From: Candidatus Liptonbacteria bacterium | GTDB taxonomy: Bacteria > Patescibacteriota > Minisyncoccia > UBA6257 > 2-01-FULL-56-20 | NCBI GenBank assembly: GCA_016204335.1 | Contig: JACQKU010000004.1 | Location: 1-51,137, forward strand | Length of the DNA stretch: 51,137 nt | Direction: 5' to 3' | Shown here: positions 42,572 to 51,137 of the stretch, in pieces | Numbering within the stretch: the stretch's first letter is position 1 | Layout: each line of letters begins with the position of its first letter | Translations under genes and position numbers: made by a program | The notes under the pieces: generated by a model | Database searches by the model: none | What the model was told of the DNA's origin: nothing | The model's input: the letters and a program-made list of their open reading frames with translations, nothing else

Positions 42572-43933
42572 CTACGCGCGGAAGATTAATTCTTTAATCG
42601 AGATGATTTTTTGATTTAACAAAGAATTCCTTTCTATTTCCTGGTCTATTTTCTTTACTGCGTGAATCGCGGTGGTGTGGTCTTTCCCCAATTTCTCCCC
42701 AATATACGGATACGACATATCCAACATATCCCGAAGAAGATACATCGCAATCTGCCGCGGCTCCACTATTTCTTTTTTTCTGACGTGCCCCTCAAGGTCG
42801 CCCACGGAAACATTATAAAACTCGGCGACCGATTTTATAATCTGAGAGTCGTTTACCCGCCTGGTGAAATTCTGCGCCGCTTTTTCAATGATTTCTTCGA
42901 CGACTTTTTCCGTAACCGGCGCCCCTCGCATCTCTTGGTGGAAAAGAATTTTGTTCAAAATACCCTCCAGTTCGCGGACATTCTTTTTAACCTTTCGGGC
43001 AATCAGGTCGATAGCGGCGTCCCCGAGCTCGCGGTTGCTTTCCTGCAACTTGCCTTTGATAATCGCGGTTCGCATTTCGTATTCGGGATAAACGATGTCG
43101 GCTATCAAGCCGCCCTCAAACCGCGAACGAAGCCGCTCCTCGAGCGTGGGAATGGACTGCGGCGGCCTGTCCGAGGAAATAATGATTTGTTTGTTGTTCT
43201 CATAAAGTGTGTTGAATGTATGGAAAAATTCTTCTTCGGTCTTTTCTTTGCCGCCGATGAACTGGATGTCGTCTATGATTAAAACGTCAACGTCGCGATA
43301 TTTTTTCTTTATGTCTTCCATTCTCCTGTTTCTGATAGCCCACACCACATCACTTGTGAATTTTTCCGAGGATACGTATTTCGACTTAATTTTTCCGCGG
43401 TAATGGGCCTTGATCTCGTTGCCGATTGCCTGAATGAGATGCGTTTTCCCGAGGCCGACGCCGCCGTAAACAAAAAAGGGATTGTATTTCGAGCCCACAT
43501 TTTGCACAATCGCGCTCGCGGCGCTGAACGCGAGTTCGTTCGATGAACCGACCACGAACGAATTAAGCGTGTAGCGGGGATTAAGATTCGTTTCGGGGTC
43601 GGTCTGAAATTCAAGATTAATCTTATTCTCAAATTTGTTGAAATCGGTTGCGGAGACCTTTCTCGGCGCCAGGTCGAGTTTTTGTCCGGACACCAAGAAC
43701 TCCAATTTTTTAACCGAGTCGTCAAAGTTCCTCGCGGCCCCGAGAAGATTTTTCTGGTATTTATTCTCCACCCATTCTTTGGCAAAGTTGTTGGGCAATA
43801 CGACAAAAAGAGTACCCTCTTTTTCATCGGCTAGCCGGCTGTTTTTCAGCCACGTGGCAAAATTCGCCCGCGAAAGCTGAGTTTCCATTTCAGAGAGTAT
43901 TGAGTGCCAAAGAGTGTCAAGATTTTTTTCCAT
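42572..43933 (-). CDS. dnaA: Chromosomal replication initiator DnaA
   Basis: YGGVGLGKTHLIQAIGNE; VLIIDDIQFIGGKEKTEEEFFHTFN; DHTTAIHAVKKID. Confidence 0.97.
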   Translation of the reverse strand: MEKNLDTLWHSILSEMETQLSRANFATWLKNSRLADEKEGTLFVVLPNNFAKEWVENKYQKNLLGAARNFDDSVKKLEFLVSGQKLDLAPRKVSATDFNKFENKINLEFQTDPETNLNPRYTLNSFVVGSSNELAFSAASAIVQNVGSKYNPFFVYGGVGLGKTHLIQAIGNEIKAHYRGKIKSKYVSSEKFTSDVVWAIRNRRMEDIKKKYRDVDVLIIDDIQFIGGKEKTEEEFFHTFNTLYENNKQIIISSDRPPQSIPTLEERLRSRFEGGLIADIVYPEYEMRTAIIKGKLQESNRELGDAAIDLIARKVKKNVRELEGILNKILFHQEMRGAPVTEKVVEEIIEKAAQNFTRRVNDSQIIKSVAEFYNVSVGDLEGHVRKKEIVEPRQIAMYLLRDMLDMSYPYIGEKLGKDHTTAIHAVKKIDQEIERNSLLNQKIISIKELIFRA

Positions 43934-44155
43934 AAAGATGATTCAAGAATCTTTTTTGTTAATTACGTAATTGTATCGGATAGGCGGCTTGAAAATCAAC
44001 AGGGACGGAAATCTATTTCTCCATCGGTAAATGAACTGTATAGGAAATCGCAAGAAAGAAAACAAAGGAAATGTGGATGAACTGTTGAAAACTTTTTTAC
44101 GCGTTGCGCTTAAAGGGGTAATTGCGGAGAAAAACCGTTGTGGTATACTGGAGTG

Positions 44156-44290
44156 ATGTCTGTAACCTACCAGCCGAAGAAAAGAAAAAGGAAAAAAGCC
44201 CACGGTTTCCTCGGAAGAATGCGGACTCCGGGCGGTCGCCGCGTACTCAACGAGAGGCGCCGTAAAAAACGCAGACGCCTTTCCGTATGA
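44156..44290 (+). CDS. rpmH: Ribosomal protein L34
   Basis: [44 protein letters not shown]. Confidence 0.95.
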   Translation: MSVTYQPKKRKRKKAHGFLGRMRTPGGRRVLNERRRKKRRRLSV

Positions 44291-44613
44291 CCACAAAAAA
44301 ATTGCGGTTGCCGCCACAGAGGTTCTCTGAACGGCCGGCCGGTCGCGTCAGCTCCGGTTATTTTCTGATAAAAGTTTTTAAAAACAATCTTACCCATAAC
44401 CGTTTCGGAGTCGTTATCGGCGCCAAAGTGGACAAACGCTCCAGCAAGCGCAATTTCTGGAGACGAGCGATTCTCAACTGCGCCGGGCAATACGCCGGCT
44501 CCGGAAAAGACCTTTTAATCATCGTATCTCCGCGGATACGCGAACTCTCAAAAAGCTCCGCGGAGCAAGAGTTCGGAAAACTGCTCCAAAAAATTTATAA
44601 AACATCCCAATGA
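44287..44613 (+). CDS. rnpA: Ribonuclease P protein component
   Basis: Position after rpmH (ATGA overlap); [25 protein letters not shown]. Confidence 0.9.
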   Translation: MTTKKLRLPPQRFSERPAGRVSSGYFLIKVFKNNLTHNRFGVVIGAKVDKRSSKRNFWRRAILNCAGQYAGSGKDLLIIVSPRIRELSKSSAEQEFGKLLQKIYKTSQ

Positions 44614-45362
44614 GCATCGGACACATTTTTTCCCTGATTTTTTATCAGCCGCCCCTGAACGCGCTTATTTTTTTATATAACACAATCGCGTTCGAAAACT
44701 TCGGTCTTGCAATAATTTTTCTGACGATTCTTATCAGGCTACTCCTCTTCCCGATTTTCCACAAAAGCGTCAAGCACCAGATGGTTATGCAGCGCCTCCA
44801 GCCGAAAATCGAAAAAATAAACCGGGAGCACAAAGATGACAAAGAAAAAAAACTCAAAGCCACCATGGAACTATACCAAGAACACGGTATCAACCCTTTT
44901 TCCGGATTTCTTCTTTTACTTGTGCAACTTCCCATCCTTATCGCGCTCTATCAGATATTTTTGGCGAAGCTTACCCCTGAAACGCTCAGCGGCCTTTACT
45001 CGTTCGTGCAAGCTCCGGAGACATTGAACTACTGGTTTGGCTTGATAAATCTCGAAGGACGGAGTATCGTAATGGTGGGCTTGGCGGCGCTCCTGCAGTA
45101 TATCCAGGGGAAAATGAGCTTGCCCAAAATTGAAAGCGGAAGAGAGCTCTCGTCTGCCGAAAAAATCGGCAGACAAATGGTTTTTATGGCGCCGCTCATA
45201 ACGCTCGTCATTTTTTTCAATCTGCCCGCCGCCGTCAGCTTATATTGGGCGGTAAGTTCGCTTTTTTCCATTTTCCAGCAGGAAGCGGTGAACCGCCAGC
45301 TAAAATCAAATGAAGAACCAGGAAATTCTCGCAAGAAAAATAATCGAGTTGATGGGGTTTGA
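44610..45362 (+). CDS. yidC: YidC/Oxa1 membrane insertase
   Basis: NFGLAIIFLTILIRLLLFPIFHKSVKHQMVMQRLQPKIEKI. Confidence 0.93.
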   Translation: MSIGHIFSLIFYQPPLNALIFLYNTIAFENFGLAIIFLTILIRLLLFPIFHKSVKHQMVMQRLQPKIEKINREHKDDKEKKLKATMELYQEHGINPFSGFLLLLVQLPILIALYQIFLAKLTPETLSGLYSFVQAPETLNYWFGLINLEGRSIVMVGLAALLQYIQGKMSLPKIESGRELSSAEKIGRQMVFMAPLITLVIFFNLPAAVSLYWAVSSLFSIFQQEAVNRQLKSNEEPGNSRKKNNRVDGV

Positions 45363-45756
45363 CGACTATACGTTCGAGCTTGACGAAGAGCATCGGCACG
45401 GAAGAATTTTCATTCATAATCATCCGAGTTTGGTAAAAGAGCATCTGCCGGCGATTCTTGAATCGTTGAATCATCTGGTCCAGCTTGTCGCGAAAAAAGA
45501 GAACGAACATCCGTTATTTTTTGACGTGAACAACTATCGGCGCGAGCGGGAAGAGCTTATTTCCGAACTCGCCCGGGCCGCAGCGCGCAAAGCCGTTGTC
45601 ACAAAAAAAAGCATTTCCCTGCCGGCGATGAATTCTTATGAGCGGCGCCTCATACACGTGGAACTCGCCGCTCATCCGGAGGTAAAAACCGAAAGCGCCG
45701 GAGCCGATAGAGAGCGGTACGTAATCGTAAAACCGATTGAAGAAACAAGTTCTTAA
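45310..45756 (+). CDS. Jag/KhpB-like R3H-domain RNA-binding protein
   Basis: LPAMNSYERRLIHVELAAHPEVKTESAGADRERYVIVKP; position after yidC. Confidence 0.85.
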   Translation: MKNQEILARKIIELMGFDDYTFELDEEHRHGRIFIHNHPSLVKEHLPAILESLNHLVQLVAKKENEHPLFFDVNNYRREREELISELARAAARKAVVTKKSISLPAMNSYERRLIHVELAAHPEVKTESAGADRERYVIVKPIEETSS

Positions 45757-45771
45757 CTTACTATCCGACGT

Positions 45772-47175
45772 TTACTCACCGAGCGGTAAAGAATAAACTT
45801 TCTTATCGAAGCGGTTGATGAAGAATATATTTTGATTGAAGATTTTAATATTTGAAACGTCGAGGGTTTTCGCGGGGTCGCTGAAAAGCGTTTTGACGTT
45901 GCCGTCGTTCACGTTTATCTCAAAAAAATCATCGGAGGTGAAAAGCGCTTTTTCTTGATACGCGTCAGGGAGTGCGTTGACACTCAAAGCCCGCTGGTCC
46001 CGCGGCACCGCGCAGATGAGCATCGTCCGGCTTTTTAGAACTTCGCTTTTTGTCGGAGAAGTTGGATTGCCGGAATCGGCGGGGGTCGAACTGCTTGATG
46101 GCAATGCGTTTGTGCTTACTTTTGCAGTCGAGCTTGCGGGCTTGTCCTGACTTGTCCCGAGCGATTTATCCTGAGCTATGTCGAAGGAAGTCGAAGGAGC
46201 GGCGTCGAAGGGCTGAGTCGGAGCGCTAACGAGTTTGTCGTAAAAAACGCATTTTGAAGGGAGTGTAAGGAAGTTAAGCTGCTTGAGTCCTTTCCCGGAC
46301 GCGTCGACAAGCCGCAACAGGCCGCCCTCCTGATTTTGGTTTGCCGAGAACATCAATCCGAATTGGGCAGGCGAAGAGCTCCAAATTGTTTCGAGGCCGG
46401 GTTGGTCCTGGACGACCGGAGAAATAATTTTCTTTACGGGGTCGAACGACCAAACCGACGAATTCGAGAGAACGCTGGTTTTGTCGGCAATCAGTATCCG
46501 GCTCGGAGAGAGCCAGTCAAGCTTCATGTCCTCCTGATGAAGCGCCAGCAGAACTTTTGGTTTTGTGGAAGTCGAACCGCCGGCATCTAAGAGAGAAAGA
46601 ATGCTTCCGTCCGCTCCCGACGCGCCGGAAAAATACGCCACCTGATAATTATCGGGAGACCAGACAGGGCCGTTAGCATTTTGCGGGAGCGGTTGCCAGG
46701 TTTTTTGGACCGCGTCGAAAATACTCGTTTGGTTTTCCGAAGGACCCCTCATTGTCACCAAAATTTTTTTACCGTCGAAAGAAAAAGAGACCCGCATGAT
46801 ATTTTTAACAATGCTTGCGCTGAGCGACTCGGGCTGGCCGCCGCCCGTGGTGAGCGAAGTCGAACCGCCCGTTTTCAAAATCTGCCCGTCCGGCTGGACA
46901 ACGGTCACGGTATTTTTCGCGTCAACAAAATAATCGACGGCAGGAACATTTGCCGCAACCGTCAAATTTTCAATCAATCCAGCCGTTTGTCCGGCACTTT
47001 GTGTATCCCCCCGTGTATCCCCCGTAGTTTTCGGCAGTTGGACCGCCGGGAGATTCCCCGGGTCGGCAGTCGTCGGAGGAGTCGCCGACTCGTTGCGCGA
47101 GCGGAGGTAAAATCCCAAGAATACTATTCCTCCGATTACGAGAATTATTGCGATTGCTGCGGCAAGTTTTTTCAT
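45772..47175 (-). CDS. Membrane-anchored beta-propeller-like (TolB-like) protein
   Basis: N-terminal TM; repeated SFDGKKILVTM / WSPDNYQVAYFSG-like blades. Confidence 0.6.
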   Translation of the reverse strand: MKKLAAAIAIILVIGGIVFLGFYLRSRNESATPPTTADPGNLPAVQLPKTTGDTRGDTQSAGQTAGLIENLTVAANVPAVDYFVDAKNTVTVVQPDGQILKTGGSTSLTTGGGQPESLSASIVKNIMRVSFSFDGKKILVTMRGPSENQTSIFDAVQKTWQPLPQNANGPVWSPDNYQVAYFSGASGADGSILSLLDAGGSTSTKPKVLLALHQEDMKLDWLSPSRILIADKTSVLSNSSVWSFDPVKKIISPVVQDQPGLETIWSSSPAQFGLMFSANQNQEGGLLRLVDASGKGLKQLNFLTLPSKCVFYDKLVSAPTQPFDAAPSTSFDIAQDKSLGTSQDKPASSTAKVSTNALPSSSSTPADSGNPTSPTKSEVLKSRTMLICAVPRDQRALSVNALPDAYQEKALFTSDDFFEINVNDGNVKTLFSDPAKTLDVSNIKIFNQNIFFINRFDKKVYSLPLGE

Positions 47176-47203
47176 ATAAATTGCATAAATTCTTTTAATG
47201 CCG

Positions 47204-47695
47204 CTACAAATTCTGACAAACTTCTTCCCCGTTTACGGTTACACATCTGGTGTTTTCGCCGTTGGGCGAAACACTTGTACTGCCGGGGCCCATTCCTTGT
47301 TCTTCCCCTGTCGCCTCCTGCCCCTCAATCTTCCCCAACCCGGGCAGAGCCAGATTCGTGAGATTAGGGTTAATCGTGGTTAAAACTATAAACGCCCCAA
47401 ACAGAAGGAGTAGTCCCAAAAGAGCTTGCAATATCTGGTCTCTCGCGTCGCTCTGAGTGGAAGGATTGCCCGCCGCAAAGGTATATCTCAACCCCGCGTA
47501 CACAATCATCCCGAACGCCAGCATACCCGCCGCCATCAGAGAAAACCGATACAATGCCGATACCCACCCCCCGGGATTGGCTGTCTCGGCAGAAGTGATG
47601 CCGGGGAGGGTGACGGTGATGCCGGCGGCGCTGACCGACCCAAGCGAGAAAATTGAAATAAGGAGAAAACCCCCGGACAAACATAGTTTTTTCAT
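47204..47695 (-). CDS. VirB2/TrbC-like pilin-type membrane protein
   Basis: Signal peptide, two TM helices, GLRYTFAAGNPSTQSDARDQILQALLGLLLLFGAF. Confidence 0.65.
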   Translation of the reverse strand: MKKLCLSGGFLLISIFSLGSVSAAGITVTLPGITSAETANPGGWVSALYRFSLMAAGMLAFGMIVYAGLRYTFAAGNPSTQSDARDQILQALLGLLLLFGAFIVLTTINPNLTNLALPGLGKIEGQEATGEEQGMGPGSTSVSPNGENTRCVTVNGEEVCQNL

Positions 47696-48396
47696 GGCTT
47701 ATAAATCAGATTAACGTTTACAGAAGCTCCTTCAAGAGCGTTATTTTTATTCCTGACGGCGAATGTTATACCGAGTGGCGAACCGGATGGCGCATCTTGA
47801 TTGAGCCGCACGGTCAATACATCCGGATTTTCAGTTCCGGCCGGCGCAACGCCGTTCACTCTCCAGTCAAAATTTAACGCCGAAATATCTCTGACATTAA
47901 AAAAGTAAGGCAGGCCCGTCAATTGAATAGGAGAAGCTGAAAATTCGTTGTTTGGAAAAGGCGCTTCGATAACTGCCTTTGGGGAGACAATCGGTATCCC
48001 AATAGTTTTCAGTTGCGGCCCTCGTTTATAATTCGGAACTTCGGCGCGCAAGTCGATTGTTCCTCCGGCTGTATCAGGCGCCCTGAATTCGATATGCCGG
48101 AGTCCTTTGCCCCCTTTTAAAAAATTATTGTTCGCGTACCAGTACACGGTTTGCGCCGACATGTCGGCTGGTTTTCCTTCATCAATTAATTCAAACGAAA
48201 CCATGATTAAGGAGTTGGCGGTCGGCAATATTTTGCCCTCGAAACCCGGCGGCACGTAAGTTCTTGACTGCCATGTAATCATAAACTGCGGGCTCGCGGT
48301 CTGCGCCCGCGCGCCGGTCAAAAAAATGCCGGTTATTATAATAACCATGACCGTGACGATAACGACGGGAGAAAATTGTTTTATGGTTATTGTCAT
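47692..48396 (-). CDS. Hypothetical secreted/membrane protein in secretion cluster
   Basis: N-terminal hydrophobic signal; Ig-like beta-rich pattern. Confidence 0.5.
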   Translation of the reverse strand: MTITIKQFSPVVIVTVMVIIITGIFLTGARAQTASPQFMITWQSRTYVPPGFEGKILPTANSLIMVSFELIDEGKPADMSAQTVYWYANNNFLKGGKGLRHIEFRAPDTAGGTIDLRAEVPNYKRGPQLKTIGIPIVSPKAVIEAPFPNNEFSASPIQLTGLPYFFNVRDISALNFDWRVNGVAPAGTENPDVLTVRLNQDAPSGSPLGITFAVRNKNNALEGASVNVNLIYKP

Positions 48397-48421
48397 CAGT
48401 TATTGTGTCTTATAGTTGATT

Positions 48422-49240
48422 TTATCCTCGTGCCGCTTTTTTTAAATCAACTTCGTTTGCTTCATCATCTATATTAACACTTTGGTCTTCGTCTTCATCC
48501 CCATCTTCTTTTTGACCGGAATCAGGAGTTTTTTCAGTCAGTTCTTGCAATTTTTCAAATGGATTTTTTTCTTCACCGAGCGCCTCGTCGGAAATTTCTT
48601 TTTCGGAACCTTCCCCTTTATCCGCGGTTTCCCCGGATTGTCGGGATACGCCTTTTCCTCTTTCCATCCCGCCGGTTTCTGCCGTTCCGCCGGTTTCTCC
48701 CGCTCCGGCGGCAACTCTCCCGGCGCTTGCTCCTGTTTCAGCCCCCACCGCCGTTGTCTCGGCTCCGGCAGCCGCTACGCCAGCTCCTGTTTCCGCGGCA
48801 ACCGCTCCGGCCGATGCGCCTCCTCCTGCCAGCGCCGTTTCGCCGGCTACCGCTCCGGCGCCGCCGGCGACCGCCCCCTCCGCCACCGTTGCAAGAGCCG
48901 CCACTTTCGGGTTATTTGCCATCCAGATCGCGACGATGGTACTGATAAGTTCGCTTCCGGGAACGTTCACAATATTGCCTAGTCCTCCCATAACTGGAAT
49001 AAAAGATGTAAAGGAGCTAAGCGATGCTTTCTTGCCGTGCGTTTTCATTATAAACCATCCCTGGATGACTGCATATGTGATGGGCGAGACAAGAAATGAG
49101 TTGCCAAGATATGTCACTTGTCCGATGACGGGCACAGGAAAAAGAAGCGCGGTCGCGAGATCCGTCCCGTCGGAAAATCCCGCGATTGTCATCAAAAGAA
49201 CAATACTTACTGTATCGAATGGTTTTTCTTGTTCGTCCAT
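48422..49240 (-). CDS. Hypothetical membrane protein with Ala/Gly/Glu/Thr-rich low-complexity segment and acidic C-terminus
   Basis: GAVAGGAGAVAGETALAGGGASAGAVAAETGAGVAAAGAETTAVGAETGASAG... Confidence 0.6.
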   Translation of the reverse strand: MDEQEKPFDTVSIVLLMTIAGFSDGTDLATALLFPVPVIGQVTYLGNSFLVSPITYAVIQGWFIMKTHGKKASLSSFTSFIPVMGGLGNIVNVPGSELISTIVAIWMANNPKVAALATVAEGAVAGGAGAVAGETALAGGGASAGAVAAETGAGVAAAGAETTAVGAETGASAGRVAAGAGETGGTAETGGMERGKGVSRQSGETADKGEGSEKEISDEALGEEKNPFEKLQELTEKTPDSGQKEDGDEDEDQSVNIDDEANEVDLKKAARG

Positions 49241-49317
49241 GTGAGTAATCGCGAATATCGCGAATGCTAATTTTTAAAACCATTCGCATTATTTGCTGAA
49301 ATTCGCGTTATTCGTGA

Positions 49318-51036
49318 TTATTTGCCCTTCTCTTCCAACAATTGCTGCGGATTAGTCGTGATTACCTGGTCTTCGAAATACGAAGCGATGATTTGGATGG
49401 CGATGTGTCGCCGCCCCGCGAAGAAAAGGCCGTTGCCGACCTCGGCGGTCAAAAGATAACTTTTTTCCGCCTCGGTCAGGTCGAACGCTTTCGCGATGAT
49501 ATCGATGGTAGCCGGCGCCTGGCGCAGAAGGAGCTGGAGCGAGGAATTGGTGATAATGGGCCGGCCGTAGGGCGAGCGCAAAAAATCCTCCACGTCCTGA
49601 GTAATGGTGGAAACACCGAGATAATATTTGCGCGCGCGTTTTGCCAGGCCGAAAAGAAACGACGCGCTCTCTTCGTATTTCATCATCCACCACGCCTCGT
49701 CGATAATCATTATTCGCTTTTTGAGTTTTGCGCGGATCAGGTTCCAGATGAAGTTCAAAATCACATACATAGCGATGGGCCGGAGCTCGTCCTCAAGGTC
49801 TCGGATTGAGAAGACAATCAGCCGGTTATTTATGTCGACATTGGTCGGCTGGTTCACGAACCCCGAAAAACTGCCCTTGGTGAATTTATAAAGGCGTTCG
49901 GCGATTCCCTTGCCGCCTTCAAGATTCCGGAGAATTGTCTCGAGGTCTTCGAGAAGCGGAGCTTTTGCTTTCGAAAAATCCTCGTCCGTGGTGATTTCGC
50001 GGGACGCGTACGTTTCCGTAACCGCGCGGTCAAGGAGCGCGTCTTCTTCGGGCGTCACCTTGCCGAGCATAAGTTTCAGCAAGCCGGCTACGTTGACAAT
50101 GTGCGAGCGGAGAACATCGGCTGGCGTTTCGTTCTCGGGTATAATCGGGATGTCGAACGGATTGATGTGTTCGTGCGAGGAAAGCGAGATGTTGAAAAAG
50201 CTGCCGGCAAAACTTTCCGCCAGGCGCTGATATTCGTTTTCCGGGTCAATCACGATGACATCAACGCCCATCATCAGCGACCTGATTATTTCGAGTTTTG
50301 TGGCAAAGCTTTTGCCGGCTCCGGATTTGGCGAACACCACTTGATTCGCGTTTTCCATCGAAAACCTGTCGAAGATGACCAAACTGTTGTTGTGGCGGTT
50401 GATGCCGTAGAGTATTCCCTGGTCGGAAGTCAGGCTGTCGGAAACGAACGGGAAAAATGAAGAAATCGGGCCGGAATCCATCGGCTGATTGACGGAAAGT
50501 TTGTCCTGACCCAGTGGCAAAATGGAAAGCAGTCCGTCGAGTTGTTGGAAGAGCGCCGGCTTGATATAAACAAGCTTTGCTTCCATCTGGGAAATAATCT
50601 GGCTTTCGAGCCTCGCCAGGTCATCAAGCGTGTCGGCGTAGAGAGCGATATAGACGCCGATGCCGAACAGTTTTTCCTGCGCCTGCTGTAGCGAGTCGCG
50701 GAGACCTTCCACGTCCCGGAGCGCGGTTTCGAGCATCGGGTCCCGGACCAGCCCTTTCTCCTGTTGGTCGCTTATCTGCGATTGTATCTGCGCGGTTTTT
50801 CTCCTGAGATTTTTGAGCGCGAGACCCGTGTCAACGGGATTCATGAAAATAGCGATGTCAAAAAGATTCGGCAGGTTGATGAGAGAATCGAACCAGCCGC
50901 TGGAGAGGTATCTCGGATAGGAAAAAACAAAAAATGATTTTATGAATTTGCCGCCGATTTTGAGATAGTTGGAATTCACCTCCAGTCCGGCGGGCGTGAT
51001 TATTTTTTTGAGATTTTCGAAGTTGTTTTCTGCCAT
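49318..51036 (-). CDS. VirB4/TraC-like type IV secretion ATPase
   Basis: VVFAKSGAGKSFATKLEIIRSLMMGVDVIVIDPENEYQRLAES; IMIIDEAWWMM; STITQDVEDF. Confidence 0.92.
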   Translation of the reverse strand: MAENNFENLKKIITPAGLEVNSNYLKIGGKFIKSFFVFSYPRYLSSGWFDSLINLPNLFDIAIFMNPVDTGLALKNLRRKTAQIQSQISDQQEKGLVRDPMLETALRDVEGLRDSLQQAQEKLFGIGVYIALYADTLDDLARLESQIISQMEAKLVYIKPALFQQLDGLLSILPLGQDKLSVNQPMDSGPISSFFPFVSDSLTSDQGILYGINRHNNSLVIFDRFSMENANQVVFAKSGAGKSFATKLEIIRSLMMGVDVIVIDPENEYQRLAESFAGSFFNISLSSHEHINPFDIPIIPENETPADVLRSHIVNVAGLLKLMLGKVTPEEDALLDRAVTETYASREITTDEDFSKAKAPLLEDLETILRNLEGGKGIAERLYKFTKGSFSGFVNQPTNVDINNRLIVFSIRDLEDELRPIAMYVILNFIWNLIRAKLKKRIMIIDEAWWMMKYEESASFLFGLAKRARKYYLGVSTITQDVEDFLRSPYGRPIITNSSLQLLLRQAPATIDIIAKAFDLTEAEKSYLLTAEVGNGLFFAGRRHIAIQIIASYFEDQVITTNPQQLLEEKGK

Positions 51037-51046
51037 GAATGTAGTG

Positions 51047-51137
51047 TATCGATGCGAATATACTAATTTACTAATGATACGAATTAAGAGTTCTCTTCAT
51101 TAGTATAATTAGTACCATTCGTATATTGGCATCGATA
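51047..51137. repeat. Imperfect inverted repeat at window edge
   Basis: tatcgatgcgaatatactaatttactaatg ... cattagtataattagtaccattcgtatattggcatcgata. Confidence 0.75.

Noticed and set aside
48482-48982. Plus-strand ORFs rich in Arg/Pro over the 272-aa secretion-cluster protein
   Set aside because: Shadow reading of the Ala/Gly-rich minus-strand gene; no independent coding signal

Overview
The window looks chromosomal and most resembles a Candidate Phyla Radiation (Parcubacteria-like) bacterium. That is an inference from gene content, short genes and dense small palindromic repeats; I ran no phylogeny. Core content: infC-rpmI-rplT, tmRNA, polX, a family-4-like UDG, ruvA/B/C, uvrB, rpsT, holA, pyrG, pilB, a PBP1A-like protein, dnaN-dnaA-rpmH-rnpA-yidC-jag (the usual origin neighbourhood), one tRNA-Arg(CCG), and a VirB2/VirB4-like secretion cluster running off the right edge. 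Accessory highlights: (1) a full-length LexA fused in one ORF to a beta-class DNA methyltransferase, convergent with an endonuclease VII/Hpy99I-like HNH nuclease gene (11.4-13.5 kb); (2) an island behind uvrB with an exact 43-bp duplication of the uvrB 3' end bracketing a HigB/HigA-like toxin-antitoxin module, followed by an AT-rich, translationally coupled pair encoding a DGQHR-type protein and an RX4H (HEPN-like) protein (21.3-24.1 kb); (3) a TrpR-like regulator gene with three TGTTATG-N6-CATAACA palindromes (32.1-32.7 kb); (4) a structured ncRNA with a near-consensus promoter (34.0 kb); (5) an orphan lipoprotein gene with a perfect consensus promoter (36.1-37.1 kb); (6) a hairpin repeat family flanking rplT and recurring at 29.3 kb; (7) several small palindromic repeats inserted in frame in protein genes. 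All calls come from reading sequence and supplied translations; no database search was run.
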